DNA of 64,000 nucleotides from Rhodoferax ferrireducens. Lineage in GTDB: Bacteria; Pseudomonadota; Gammaproteobacteria; Burkholderiales; Burkholderiaceae_C. Of this stretch, positions 49,025 to 58,534 are shown in pieces. Below the pieces are notes generated by a model. It saw only the letters and a program-made list of their open reading frames with translations, had not been told where the DNA came from and did not search any database. Within the stretch, counting starts at the first letter, position 1; each line of letters opens with the position of its first letter. A program made the translations under genes and the position numbers. The stretch covers positions 62,001-126,000 of the forward strand of contig NZ_QEII01000272.1 in assembly GCF_003347515.1 (NCBI RefSeq). The letters are read 5' to 3'.

Positions 49025-51313
49025 ATGAAATTTCGCTTTCCCATCGTCATCATCGACGAAGATTTTCGCTCTGAAAATACCTCTGGTCTGGGTATTCGGG
49101 CGCTTGCCCAGGCGATCGAGTCGGAAGGCCTCGAAGTGCTTGGCGTCACCAGCTATGGCGACCTGAGCCAGTTTGCGCAGCAGCAAAGCCGCGCCAGCGC
49201 CTTTATTTTGTCGATCGATGATGAGGAGTTCACCCCCGGCCCCGATCTGGACCCGGCGGTGCTGAACCTGCGCCATTTCATTGAAGAAGTTCGTCGCAAA
49301 AATCTGGATGTGCCTATCTACATCTATGGCGAGACCAAGACCTCGCGCCATCTTCCCAATGACATCCTGCGCGAGTTGCATGGTTTCATTCACATGTTCG
49401 AGGACACGCCCGAGTTTGTGGCGCGCCACATCATTCGCGAAGCCAAGAGCTATCTGGAGGGCGTGCAACCTCCTTTCTTCAAAGCCTTGCTGGACTACGC
49501 GGAGAACGGTTCGTACTCGTGGCATTGCCCGGGGCACTCCGGCGGTGTTGCCTTTCTGAAAAGCCCGGTGGGTCAGATGTACCACCAGTTCTATGGCGAA
49601 AACATGCTGCGCGCCGACGTTTGCAACGCGGTGGAAGAACTCGGTCAACTGCTGGACCATGACGGCGCCATTGGCAAGAGTGAACGCAATGCAGCGCGCA
49701 TCTTCAATGCCGACCATTGCTTTTTTGTGACCAATGGCACCAGCACCAGCAACAAGATGGTGTGGCACCATACCGTGGCGCCCAATGACATCGTGGTGGT
49801 GGACCGTAATTGCCACAAGTCGAACCTGCACGCGATCATCATGACCGGGGCGATTCCCGTGTTCTTGAAGCCCACGCGCAACCATTTCGGCATCATCGGA
49901 CCGATTCCGAAAAGCGAGTTTGAGCCGGCCGCCATCAAAGCGAAAATCATGGCCAACCCCTTGATTCGAGAGCACCTGCAGGGCGTGGACGTCAGCAAAA
50001 TCAAACCCCGCATCCTGACCCTGACCCAGTCCACTTACGACGGCGTGTTGTACAACACCGAAACCGTCAAAGGCATGCTCGATGGCTATGTGGAGAACAT
50101 CCACTTTGACGAAGCCTGGCTGCCGCACGCCGCGTTTCACCCGTTCTACGGCACCTACCATGCCATGGGCAAGAAGCGGACGCGCCCCAAACACGCCATG
50201 GTGTATGCGACGCAGTCGATCCACAAGCTGCTGGCCGGCATCAGCCAGGCCAGCCAGGTGCTGGTGCAAGACTCGCAAACCGTCAAGCTGGACAAGCACC
50301 TGTTCAACGAGGCGTATCTGATGCACGCCTCGACCTCGCCGCAATACAGCATCATCGCCAGTTGCGACGTGGCCGCCGCCATGATGGAACCCCCCGGCGG
50401 CACTGCGCTGGTGGAAGAAAGCATTGCGGAGGCACTGGACTTCCGCCGTGCCATGCGCAAGATCGATGAAGACTACGGTGACGACTGGTGGTTCAAGGTC
50501 TGGGGCCCGGACAAACTGGTAGACGAAGGCATTGGCCGTGCGGACGACTGGATCATCAAGGGCGAGTCCGCCAAAGCCAAGGCCGGTGTGAACTGGCATG
50601 GTTTCGGCAAGATGGCGACCGGATTCAACATGCTGGACCCGATCAAGTCGACCATCGTGACGCCCGGCATGGACTTGAACGGCAAGTTCGCCAAGACCGG
50701 CATTCCGGCCAGCATCGTGACCAAGTTCCTGGCCGAGCACGGCGTGGTGGTCGAGAAGACCGGGCTCTACAGCTTTTTCATCATGTTCACCATCGGCATC
50801 ACCAAGGGCCGCTGGAACAGCATGCTGACCGCCTTGCAGCAATTCAAGGACGACTACGCCAAGAACCAGCCCATGTGGCGCATCCTGCCGGAGTTTTGCC
50901 AAAAGCACCCGAAATACGAAAACATGGGCTTGGCCGACTTGTGCCAGCACATTCACCAGCTTTACGCCAAATATGACATTGCGCGCCTGACCACGGACAT
51001 GTACCTGAGCGACCTGACGCCGGCCATGAAGCCCAGCGATGCCTACGCCCACATTGCGCTGCGCAAGACCGAGCGCGTGGAGATTGACCACCTGGAAGGC
51101 CGCATCACGGTCGGCTTGGTGACGCCGTATCCGCCCGGCATTCCATTGCTGATTCCGGGCGAAGTGTTCAACAAGAAAATCGTGGACTACCTGAAGTTCT
51201 CACGCGAGTTCAACGCGCAATGCCCGGGTTTCGAGACCGACATCCATGGACTGGTGGAAGAGGAAGGCGTTGACGGACAGTTCCGCTACTACGCAGACTG
51301 CGTCAAGGTCTGA
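49025..51313 (+). CDS. Orn/Lys/Arg decarboxylase, arginine-type (AdiA-like)
   Basis: A 762-residue fold-type I decarboxylase with an N-terminal wing (receiver-like domain), a large PLP domain and a C-terminal domain, as in inducible CadA, SpeF and AdiA. The wing starts MKFRFPIVIIDEDFRSE. The PLP lysine lies in ATQSIHKLLAG (about residue 400); HCPGHSGG and HFDEAWLPHAAFHP are also typical. Length and segments such as LVDEGIGRADDWIIK resemble the arginine decarboxylase branch, but lysine is not excluded. No antiporter gene is adjacent. GGAG lies seven bases before the ATG. Confidence 0.9.
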   Translation: MKFRFPIVIIDEDFRSENTSGLGIRALAQAIESEGLEVLGVTSYGDLSQFAQQQSRASAFILSIDDEEFTPGPDLDPAVLNLRHFIEEVRRKNLDVPIYIYGETKTSRHLPNDILRELHGFIHMFEDTPEFVARHIIREAKSYLEGVQPPFFKALLDYAENGSYSWHCPGHSGGVAFLKSPVGQMYHQFYGENMLRADVCNAVEELGQLLDHDGAIGKSERNAARIFNADHCFFVTNGTSTSNKMVWHHTVAPNDIVVVDRNCHKSNLHAIIMTGAIPVFLKPTRNHFGIIGPIPKSEFEPAAIKAKIMANPLIREHLQGVDVSKIKPRILTLTQSTYDGVLYNTETVKGMLDGYVENIHFDEAWLPHAAFHPFYGTYHAMGKKRTRPKHAMVYATQSIHKLLAGISQASQVLVQDSQTVKLDKHLFNEAYLMHASTSPQYSIIASCDVAAAMMEPPGGTALVEESIAEALDFRRAMRKIDEDYGDDWWFKVWGPDKLVDEGIGRADDWIIKGESAKAKAGVNWHGFGKMATGFNMLDPIKSTIVTPGMDLNGKFAKTGIPASIVTKFLAEHGVVVEKTGLYSFFIMFTIGITKGRWNSMLTALQQFKDDYAKNQPMWRILPEFCQKHPKYENMGLADLCQHIHQLYAKYDIARLTTDMYLSDLTPAMKPSDAYAHIALRKTERVEIDHLEGRITVGLVTPYPPGIPLLIPGEVFNKKIVDYLKFSREFNAQCPGFETDIHGLVEEEGVDGQFRYYADCVKV

Positions 51314-51320
51314 CGCAGTC

Positions 51321-51379
51321 ACTATTGTTTTAATAGCTTCTAGCGCTCTGTTTACGAGGGCTAGCGGCATTTTTCATCA
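51321..51379. repeat. Dispersed AATAGCT...GGGCTAG element, intergenic copy between convergent genes
   Basis: The plus strand reads TTTTAATAGCTTCTAGCGCT, then CTGTTTACGAGGGCTAGCGG and CATTTTTCATC. It fills the gap between the decarboxylase and fabI and reaches the fabI stop codon. Confidence 0.78.
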
Positions 51380-52171
51380 AGAATTAGGCGATTCCACCAC
51401 GGCCACGGCGGTCTGGCTGACGCCGCAGTCCACATAGGAAATCTGGCCGGTCACGCCGGAGGCCAGATCGCTCAGCAAAAAGGCGGCGACGTTGCCCACT
51501 TCTTCAATCGTCACATTGCGTTTGAGGGGCGACGCGTTGGCGGAGATGGCCAGCAGGCGGCTGAAGTCCTTGATGCCGCTGGCGGCCAGGGTCTTGATCG
51601 CGCCTGCGCTCAGGCCGTTAACGCGCATGCCACGGGAACCAATGGCATCGGCCAGGTAACGCACCGACGATTCCAGCGAGGCCTTGGCCAGGCCCATGGT
51701 GTTGTAGCTCGGCACGACGCGCACGCCACCCAGGTAGGTCAGGGTGAGGAGGGAGGCCTTGTCGCTGAGGTAGGGCAGGGCCGCCTTGGCCATGGCGGGA
51801 AAGCTGTAGGCGCTGATGTCGTGGGCGATTCTGAAATTTTCGCGCGTCAGACCGTCCAGGAAATTGCCGGCAATGGCTTCGCGTGGCGCGTAACCAATGC
51901 TGTGAACAAAGCCGTCGAAGGTGGGCCAGTGCGCTGACAAGTCCGTGAACAGCTTTTCAATCTGCGCGTCGTCACCGACATCGCAGTCAAATATCAATTC
52001 CGAGCCGAAATCCGCGGCGAACTCGGTAATGCGTTCCTTGAAGCGCTCACCGACGTAGCTGAAGGCCAGCTCGGCACCTTGCTCGTGGCAAGCCTGCGCA
52101 ATGCCGTAGGCAATGGAGCGTTTGGACAAAACACCGGTTATCAGCAGTTTTTTTCCTGTCAGGAATCCCAT
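51377..52171 (-). CDS. fabI: Enoyl-ACP reductase FabI
   Basis: Reduces enoyl-ACP in the last step of each fatty acid elongation cycle. The 264-residue short-chain dehydrogenase has the FabI-type N-terminus GKKLLITGVLSKRSIAYGIA and the Tyr-x6-Lys catalytic pair in SYNTMGLAKASLE (about 156 and 163). The adjacent GVRVVPSY is also typical of FabI. It is divergent from the yejA gene. Confidence 0.95.
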   Translation of the reverse strand: MGFLTGKKLLITGVLSKRSIAYGIAQACHEQGAELAFSYVGERFKERITEFAADFGSELIFDCDVGDDAQIEKLFTDLSAHWPTFDGFVHSIGYAPREAIAGNFLDGLTRENFRIAHDISAYSFPAMAKAALPYLSDKASLLTLTYLGGVRVVPSYNTMGLAKASLESSVRYLADAIGSRGMRVNGLSAGAIKTLAASGIKDFSRLLAISANASPLKRNVTIEEVGNVAAFLLSDLASGVTGQISYVDCGVSQTAVAVVESPNS

Positions 52172-52225
52172 ATCGTCTCTCTTTTATAAGCAGGTGGATC
52201 ACCGCCTTATCGGCGGCGGAAGTTG

Positions 52226-54037
52226 ATGCAGAATTGTCGCATGCGAAGTCTGCTATTTTTTCTGCTCTGGGGACTATCCGCTCCGTTATGGGCGGCGCAT
52301 GGTTACGCCCTGTGGGGCGACGTGAAGTACCCGGCCAATTTTTCGCACTTCGACTACGTGAATCCCGATGCGCCCAAGGGAGGCGAATTGCGGCTGGTCA
52401 GCAATCTGCGGGTCTCTACTTTTGACAAGTACAACCCCTTCACCATCAAAGGCACGTCGCCCGCCTATCTGGCAGATTTGATGTTCGATTCGCTGCTCAC
52501 CGGCTCGCTGGATGAGACCGGCTCGGGCTACGGCCTGCTGGCCAATGATGTCGACGTGGCGACCGACGGCATGAGCGCCACCTTCCGCTTGGCACCGCAG
52601 GCGCGCTTTCACAATGGCGACCCGGTGCTGGCCGCCGACGTGAAATACAGCTTCGACACCTTGATGGGGCCCTACACCTCGCCCGCGTTCAAGACTCTGC
52701 TGGCCGATGTGGCGGGCCTGGATGTTGTGAACGAGCGAACCGTGCGCTACCGTTTCAAGAAGCCCAATCGCGAGCTCCCGCTCACCGTGGGCGGCCTGCC
52801 GGTTTTCAGCCGTCAGTGGGGCATGGAAAACGGCAAGCGCAAATCGTTTGACCAGGTGGTGACGGATATCCCGATTGGCAGCGGTCCCTACAAAATTGGC
52901 CCGGTTCGCTTCGGCAAGGACATCACCTATGTGCGCGACCCCAACTACTGGGCGCGGGACCTGAATGTGAAGCGCGGCAGCAACAACTTTGAACGCATCA
53001 CAGTCAAGATTTACAAGGACGGTACCGCCCGGCTGGAAGCCCTGAAGGCCGGTGAGTTCGACCTGATGCGGTTTTTTTCGGCCGGCGACTGGGCGCGGCG
53101 GGTCAATGGCAAGCGCTTTGACACCGGTGAGCTGGTCAAGAGCGAGTTCCAACACCGCTTGCCTTCGGGCTTCCAGAGTTACGTGATCAATACGCGGCGC
53201 GACAAGTTCAAGGATGTGCGCGTGCGTCAGGCGCTCGGGCTGGCGCTGGATTACGAGTGGATGAATCGCCAGATGTTTTACAAGGCCTACCAGCGGGTCA
53301 ATGGTCTATTCGGCAACACCGATTGCCAGGCCACGGGCGTGCCCGGCCCGGAAGAGCTCGCCTTGATGGAGCCCTGGCGCAAAGACATTCCTTCCGCCGC
53401 ATTTGGGCCGATGGCGGTGGCGCCGCGCACCGACGGCGACTCCTCGCTGCGGGCCAATCTGCGCCAGGCGCATGCCCTGTTGCAGGCCGCCGGCTGGACG
53501 GTACGCGACGGCGCCTTGCGCAATGCGCAGGGCCAGGCGTTCGAGATTGAGTACCTCGACAGCAATGAAGGCAGCGCGCGGGTGATCGCGCCCTGGGCGC
53601 GCAACCTCGAAAAACTCGGTATCCAGCTGCACTTTCGTCCAGTGGACTTCGCCCTGTACCAGCAACGCCTGCAAAAATTCGAGTTCGACATCACCTCGCT
53701 GGCCTACGGTGGCACGCATAACCCGGGGCAGGAATACGCTGACATCTTTGGTTCGGCAGCGGCAGATATTGAAGACTCCGGCAACCTGGCGGGCGTGAAA
53801 AACCGGGCCATCGATGCCTTGATCGGCAAGATAACCGGCGCCAAAACCAAGGCCGAGCTGTTACCGGCCTGCCGCGCGCTGGAGCGGGTTATCGCCCACA
53901 GCCACCTGCTGATTCCCCAATGGACGGCCGGCACCCACCGTATCGTCTACAACAGCTGGCACCTGCAAAAGCCCGCGACCGTGCCGCCTTACGCGCAGGG
54001 CGAGGGTTGGGCGATTGACACCTGGTGGGCCAAATAA
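52226..54037 (+). CDS. yejA: Oligopeptide / microcin C-type binding protein YejA
   Basis: A 603-residue periplasmic binding protein of the SBP_bac_5 family. The signal peptide (LLFFLLWGLSAPLWA) ends near residue 23. GYALWGDVKYPANFSHFDYVNPDAPKGGELR is the conserved YejA opening, and SHFDYVNPDAPKGG occurs across the family. I chose the ATG at 52226 because GGCGGA lies five bases before it; a further ATG at 52241 would also keep the signal. Followed directly by yejB, yejE and yejF. Confidence 0.92.
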   Translation: MQNCRMRSLLFFLLWGLSAPLWAAHGYALWGDVKYPANFSHFDYVNPDAPKGGELRLVSNLRVSTFDKYNPFTIKGTSPAYLADLMFDSLLTGSLDETGSGYGLLANDVDVATDGMSATFRLAPQARFHNGDPVLAADVKYSFDTLMGPYTSPAFKTLLADVAGLDVVNERTVRYRFKKPNRELPLTVGGLPVFSRQWGMENGKRKSFDQVVTDIPIGSGPYKIGPVRFGKDITYVRDPNYWARDLNVKRGSNNFERITVKIYKDGTARLEALKAGEFDLMRFFSAGDWARRVNGKRFDTGELVKSEFQHRLPSGFQSYVINTRRDKFKDVRVRQALGLALDYEWMNRQMFYKAYQRVNGLFGNTDCQATGVPGPEELALMEPWRKDIPSAAFGPMAVAPRTDGDSSLRANLRQAHALLQAAGWTVRDGALRNAQGQAFEIEYLDSNEGSARVIAPWARNLEKLGIQLHFRPVDFALYQQRLQKFEFDITSLAYGGTHNPGQEYADIFGSAAADIEDSGNLAGVKNRAIDALIGKITGAKTKAELLPACRALERVIAHSHLLIPQWTAGTHRIVYNSWHLQKPATVPPYAQGEGWAIDTWWAK

Positions 54038-54040
54038 ATC

Positions 54041-55069
54041 ATGCTGAGCTATATCCTCAAACGACTGTTGCTGATGGTGCCCACGTTGCTGGGCGTGTTG
54101 CTGCTCACCTTTGTCGTGGTCCAGTTCGTGCCCGGTGGCCCGGTGGAGCAGTACCTGGCCGAGGCCAAGGCCGGTGCCGGCAGGAGCGCCGAGGGCGGTG
54201 GCCTGAGCTACCGGGGCGCACAAGGCGTGGACCCGAAACGACTGGAGCAGATCAAGGCCTTGTATGGTTTTGACAAACCGGCCCACGAGCGTTTCTTTCA
54301 AATGCTCGGGCAGTTCGCCCGCTTTGACCTGGGCAAAAGCTTTTTCCAAAACAAGGATGTTTCACAGCTGCTGTGGGAGAAGTTGCCGGTCTCCATCAGC
54401 CTGGGACTGTGGACGTTTTTCATCAGTTACCTGATTGCCGTGCCGCTGGGCGTGGCCAAGGCGGTGCGGGCCGGGTCGCGCTTTGACTTCGTCACGACCT
54501 TGCTGGTGCTGGTGGGCTATGCCATTCCCGGCTTCGTGCTGGGCGTTGCCTTGCTGGTCATCTTTGGCGGGCAGTTGCAGTGGTTCCCCTTGCGGGGTTT
54601 GACCTCCAGCAATTGGGACGAGTTGAGCTGGGGCGCCCGCATCGTGGATTACCTCTGGCACATCGCCATGCCGGTGACGGCCATGGTGCTGGGCAGTTTT
54701 GCCGTGACCGCCATGCTGACCAAGAACGCATTTCTGGAAGAGATTCGCAAACAATACGTGGTGACGGCGCGGGCCAAAGGGCTGGATGAGCGCCAGGTGC
54801 TGTGGAAGCATGTGTTTCGCAATGCGCTGATTCCGATCATCACGGGTTTTCCGGCCGCGTTTATTGGTGCATTTTTTACCGGCTCGCTGTTGATCGAGAC
54901 GCTGTTTTCGCTCGACGGGCTTGGACTGCTGAGCTACGAGAGCGTGATCCGGCGTGATTACCCGGTGGTGCTGGGCACCTTGTATTTCTTTACGCTGATC
55001 GGCCTGGTCACCAAGCTGATTTCCGACTTGTCCTATGTCTGGGTGGATCCGCGTGTCAAGTTTGATTAA
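54041..55069 (+). CDS. yejB: Peptide ABC permease YejB
   Basis: A 342-residue inner-membrane permease. MLSYILKRLLLMVPTLLGV begins the first helix; a long periplasmic loop with GLSYRGAQGVDPKRLEQIKALYGFDKP is typical of YejB. The binding-protein-dependent permease motif lies late (VTARAKGLDERQVLWKHVFRNAL, about 241-263), contacting the ATPase. It follows yejA by three bases and overlaps yejE. Confidence 0.93.
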   Translation: MLSYILKRLLLMVPTLLGVLLLTFVVVQFVPGGPVEQYLAEAKAGAGRSAEGGGLSYRGAQGVDPKRLEQIKALYGFDKPAHERFFQMLGQFARFDLGKSFFQNKDVSQLLWEKLPVSISLGLWTFFISYLIAVPLGVAKAVRAGSRFDFVTTLLVLVGYAIPGFVLGVALLVIFGGQLQWFPLRGLTSSNWDELSWGARIVDYLWHIAMPVTAMVLGSFAVTAMLTKNAFLEEIRKQYVVTARAKGLDERQVLWKHVFRNALIPIITGFPAAFIGAFFTGSLLIETLFSLDGLGLLSYESVIRRDYPVVLGTLYFFTLIGLVTKLISDLSYVWVDPRVKFD

Positions 55070-56108
55070 GCCCCCCGAAGGGGCGTCTCCATCGCCCGGC
55101 CGCCGGGCTTGGATGCGCTTCAAGCGCAACCGGTTGGGTTATTGGAGCCTGCTGGCCTTTTGCACGCTGGTTGTGCTGAGCCTGTTTGCGGAACTCATCT
55201 CGAACGACCGTCCGCTGCTGGTGCGCTACCAGGGCACGACTTACTTCCCGATGCTCAAGGACTATTCGGAAAAGACTTTTGGGGGTGACTTCGACACCGC
55301 AGCCGATTATCTGGACCCCTACATCCGCGAGCGCCTGTCCAGGGACGACAACTGGGCGCTGTTTGCCCCCAACCCCTACGGCCCGAAAACCCTGAACTAT
55401 TTTGCCAAGGAGCCGAATCCGTCGGGCCCCAGCCGCGACAACTGGTTTGGCACGGATGACCGCGGCCGCGACTTGTTGGCGCAACTTATTTACGGTTTTC
55501 GCATTAGTGTGCTGTTTGCGTTGGCGCTCACCGCCACCGGCGTGCTGCTTGGCGTGATGACAGGGGCGGTGCAGGGTTTTTTCGGTGGCAAGACGGACCT
55601 GGCCTTTCAGCGCTTCATCGAAATCTGGAGTTCCATGCCCGAGCTTTACCTGCTCATCATCTTCAGCGCGGTGTTCGCGCCCAGCCTGGCCCTGTTGTTG
55701 ATCTTGTTGAGCCTGTTTGGCTGGATGGGTTTATCGGACTATGTACGCGCTGAATTCCTGCGCAACCGGCAACTCGATTTCGTGCGTGCGGCGCGGGCGC
55801 TGGGGGTGAGCAACTGGCAGATCATCGTGCGCCACTTGCTGCCCAACAGCCTGACTCCGGTGGTCACGTTTTTGCCCTTTCGCATGAGCGGGGCCATTCT
55901 GGCGCTGACCTCGCTGGATTTTCTGGGTTTGGGGGTTCCGCCCGGTACGCCGTCTCTTGGGGAACTGCTGTCCCAGGGTAAAAACAATATTGACGCCTGG
56001 TGGATATCGCTTTCCACGTTTGGCGTACTGGTGCTTACCTTGCTGTTGTTGACCTTCATGGGCGACGCCCTGCGCGACGCGCTGGATCCGCGGAAGGCAG
56101 AACAATGA
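55053..56108 (+). CDS. yejE: Peptide ABC permease YejE
   Basis: A 351-residue permease. It shows the N-terminal [18 protein letters not shown] helix, then a large periplasmic insertion (about 50-130) typical of YejE, and the EAA-like loop [25 protein letters not shown] place the start at a GTG with GGTGGA five bases upstream; an in-frame ATG at 55035 lies inside yejB without a clear site. It overlaps yejB at its start and yejF at its stop (ATGA). Confidence 0.9.
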   Translation: MSSLIKPPEGASPSPGRRAWMRFKRNRLGYWSLLAFCTLVVLSLFAELISNDRPLLVRYQGTTYFPMLKDYSEKTFGGDFDTAADYLDPYIRERLSRDDNWALFAPNPYGPKTLNYFAKEPNPSGPSRDNWFGTDDRGRDLLAQLIYGFRISVLFALALTATGVLLGVMTGAVQGFFGGKTDLAFQRFIEIWSSMPELYLLIIFSAVFAPSLALLLILLSLFGWMGLSDYVRAEFLRNRQLDFVRAARALGVSNWQIIVRHLLPNSLTPVVTFLPFRMSGAILALTSLDFLGLGVPPGTPSLGELLSQGKNNIDAWWISLSTFGVLVLTLLLLTFMGDALRDALDPRKAEQ

Positions 56109-57775
56109 CGGCCCCCATGCGTGGCGTGCGGCTCCCCAATGTAGGCCAAACACTTGGGGGCGGCCCGTCGTCGTCTGATCCATTGCTTATCGTCGCGGAC
56201 TTGCGTATCTCGTTTGCCGGCAGGGACGTGGTGCATGGCATCAATTTCTCCATCGCACCCGGTGAAAAACTGGCGTTGGTGGGCGAGTCGGGCTCTGGAA
56301 AGACGGTGACCGCGCTGAGCCTCTTGCGCCTGGTGCAGAACGCTACCCTCAGCGGCCGGGCCGTGTTCATGGGGCGTGACCTCCTGTCGATTCCAGAGCG
56401 CGAGTTGCGCGGCCTGCGCGGGCAAGACATTGCCATGATCTTCCAGGAACCCATGACGGCACTCAACCCGCTGTTCACGGTGGGCGATCAAATTGCCGAA
56501 GTTTTAGAGCTGAAACAGGGCCTGGCCCGCTCGCACTGTGCGCAAGAGGCTATTAGATTAATAGCGGAAACCGGTATCACCGAGCCTGAGCGGCGTGTCA
56601 AAGCGTATCCGCATCAACTCAGCGGTGGCCAGCGTCAGCGCGCCATGATTGCCATGGCCTTGGCCTGCCAGCCCAAATTACTGCTGGCGGACGAGCCCAC
56701 GACCGCGCTGGATGTGACCCTGCGTGGGCAAATACTGGACTTGCTGGCCAGTTTTCAGAAAAAAAATGGCATGGCCGTGCTTATGATCACCCATGACTTG
56801 AACCTGGTGCGACGCTTTGCCGATCGCGTCATCGTGATGGAAAACGGCCATATCGTGGAGCAGGGTGCGGTGGCCGAGGTTTTTGCCCATCCGCAACACA
56901 GTTACACGCGCCGCCTGATTGACAGCAAGCCGGTGCGCGATGTGGCAGAGGGCGAGCTTGATGCTGGCGCGCAACCCGTCATGCAGGCGCGCGCACTGCG
57001 GGTGGCCTATCCCACGCCTCGGCCGGGTTTCAAGGGCTGGTTCAGCCACGGGGAGTTCGTCGCGGTGCAGGGTGCTGACTTCCAGCTCCAGGCAGGGCAG
57101 ACCCTGGGCGTGATGGGCGAATCAGGGTCGGGCAAATCCACGCTGGCGCTGGCCGCCTTAGGGTTGTTGCCTTTTACAGGTGAAATGCAGGTCACAGGAC
57201 AGGCTTGGGGTCTCAGCGCGGCGCATAACAAATCCATGCGGCGCGTGGTCCAGGTCGTGTTTCAAGATCCATTTTCGTCCCTGTCGCCGCGTCTGACCGT
57301 GGAGGAAATTGTGGGCGAGGGATTGCTGGTGCATGAACCAGGTCTGTCGCAGGCGCAGCGCCGCGCGCGGGTGTTGCAGGCGCTGCTTGACGTCGGCATG
57401 GGTGTTGGCCTGGATGAGGCCCGGTTTTCGAGCCTGATCCAGCGTTACCCCCATGAATTTTCGGGCGGACAGCGCCAGCGTCTGGCCATTGCCCGGGCGC
57501 TCATCGTCCAGCCCCGGATACTGGTACTGGACGAGCCGACCAGTGCGCTGGATGTCACGATCCAGAAGCAGGTGCTACAGCTGCTGCAGCGCCTGCAGCG
57601 GGAACGTGGCTTGAGTTATCTGCTCATCACCCACGATGTGGACGTTATTCGGGCCATGGCCCATCACATCGTGGTCATGAAAGACGGTCATTTTGTGGAG
57701 ACCGGGCAAGCCGCGGAGCTTCTGGCTGCGCCCAAGCACAAATACACCCGAACGCTGCTGGCGGCCGCTGGATAA
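56105..57775 (+). CDS. yejF: Peptide ABC transporter double ATPase YejF
   Basis: A 556-residue protein with two complete ABC domains. First Walker A GESGSGKT (about 60-67), signature [10 protein letters not shown], Walker [13 protein letters not shown]; second Walker A GESGSGKS (about 338-345), signature [13 protein letters not shown], Walker [13 protein letters not shown]. It powers YejBE. Residues about 139-154 ([16 protein letters not shown]) match the dispersed repeat, with rare codons ATT-AGA-TTA-ATA; homologues have similar length here, so the repeat may have replaced rather than lengthened the segment. Confidence 0.93.
   Translation: MTAPMRGVRLPNVGQTLGGGPSSSDPLLIVADLRISFAGRDVVHGINFSIAPGEKLALVGESGSGKTVTALSLLRLVQNATLSGRAVFMGRDLLSIPERELRGLRGQDIAMIFQEPMTALNPLFTVGDQIAEVLELKQGLARSHCAQEAIRLIAETGITEPERRVKAYPHQLSGGQRQRAMIAMALACQPKLLLADEPTTALDVTLRGQILDLLASFQKKNGMAVLMITHDLNLVRRFADRVIVMENGHIVEQGAVAEVFAHPQHSYTRRLIDSKPVRDVAEGELDAGAQPVMQARALRVAYPTPRPGFKGWFSHGEFVAVQGADFQLQAGQTLGVMGESGSGKSTLALAALGLLPFTGEMQVTGQAWGLSAAHNKSMRRVVQVVFQDPFSSLSPRLTVEEIVGEGLLVHEPGLSQAQRRARVLQALLDVGMGVGLDEARFSSLIQRYPHEFSGGQRQRLAIARALIVQPRILVLDEPTSALDVTIQKQVLQLLQRLQRERGLSYLLITHDVDVIRAMAHHIVVMKDGHFVETGQAAELLAAPKHKYTRTLLAAAG
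56503..56575. repeat. Probable dispersed AATAGCT...GGGCTAG element, copy inside yejF
   Basis: The gene strand reads ACAGGGCCTGGCCCGCTCGC, then ACTGTGCGCAAGAGGCTATT and AGATTAATAGCGG. It matches the cysI copy over GCGCAAGAGGCTA. The AT-rich rare codons stand out in this gene. The match at the GGGCTAG end is weaker than in other copies. Confidence 0.55.
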
Positions 57776-57828
57776 ATCCTTAGGAATCAAGGCACTTAAG
57801 CCAGTTTTGGGATACAATCCAAAGCTCA

Positions 57829-57868
57829 CGACCAAACGGGCGGGTATCTACCGCCCGTTTTTTTTGGT
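57829..57868 (+). terminator. Hairpin with T-run in the rimP-nusA-infB leader (terminator or attenuator)
   Basis: AAACGGGCGG and CCGCCCGTTT form a 10-bp stem around GTATCTA, followed by a run of T; flanking CGACCAAA / TTTGGTCG can extend the pairing. It lies between yejF and rimP, 42 bp before rimP. A TACAAT -10-like box at 57813-57818 precedes it. It may end yejF transcripts, attenuate the nusA operon, or both. Confidence 0.75.
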
Positions 57869-57909
57869 CGATTGTTTTTGAACGTTTTTTGAATTGCATC
57901 TGAACACAC

Positions 57910-58512
57910 GTGGCACTGAAAGAAATTGTTGAGCAAACCGTGGCCGGTCTGGGCTACGACCTGGTGGAAACCGAGCGTTCTGCCGCTGGGTTGCTGCGCA
58001 TCACGATTGACCTACCTTGGACGCCGCAGGCCGAAGGTGCCGGTGCCGAGCAATTCGTGACGGTTGAAGACTGCGAGAAGGTCACCCGCCAGTTGCTGTT
58101 TGCGCTGGAGGTGGATGGTGTTGAGTACAAGCGGCTTGAGGTGTCCTCGCCGGGTATTGATCGCCCCTTGCGCCATGAAAAAGATTTTGAACGTTTTGTA
58201 GGGCGCGAGATTGATGTCACGCTGAAGGCGCCCATTGGTGCGGCGGCGGCAGGTCAAGTCAGTGCCACGCGGAAAAAGTTTCGCGGCACGCTGGAGCGTA
58301 CCCAAGTTGAGGGTGGGGCGTTGGGCTGGCAAATCGTCTGGAGCGATGCGCCGGTGGGCAAGCCGGGTCAAAAAATAAGCAAGAAGCGGCTACCGGCGCC
58401 GGTACAGGCTCTGGGGTTTGCGTTGGATGAGCTGCGCGAGGCGCGACTGGCACCCATCGTCAGCTTCAAAGGTCGTGGCACCAAGCCCGACTCAGAAACA
58501 AATTTGGATTGA
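57910..58512 (+). CDS. rimP: Ribosome maturation factor RimP
   Basis: A 200-residue 30S assembly factor; it opens [22 protein letters not shown] with a GTG start and contains [14 protein letters not shown] and the signature [21 protein letters not shown](V)G. An insertion around residues 115-165 is longer than in E. coli. First gene of the rimP-nusA-infB-rbfA-truB operon, so control in the leader hairpin would affect all of them. Confidence 0.94.
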   Translation: MALKEIVEQTVAGLGYDLVETERSAAGLLRITIDLPWTPQAEGAGAEQFVTVEDCEKVTRQLLFALEVDGVEYKRLEVSSPGIDRPLRHEKDFERFVGREIDVTLKAPIGAAAAGQVSATRKKFRGTLERTQVEGGALGWQIVWSDAPVGKPGQKISKKRLPAPVQALGFALDELREARLAPIVSFKGRGTKPDSETNLD

Positions 58513-58534
58513 ATTGAAACAGGAGAGTTATGGC

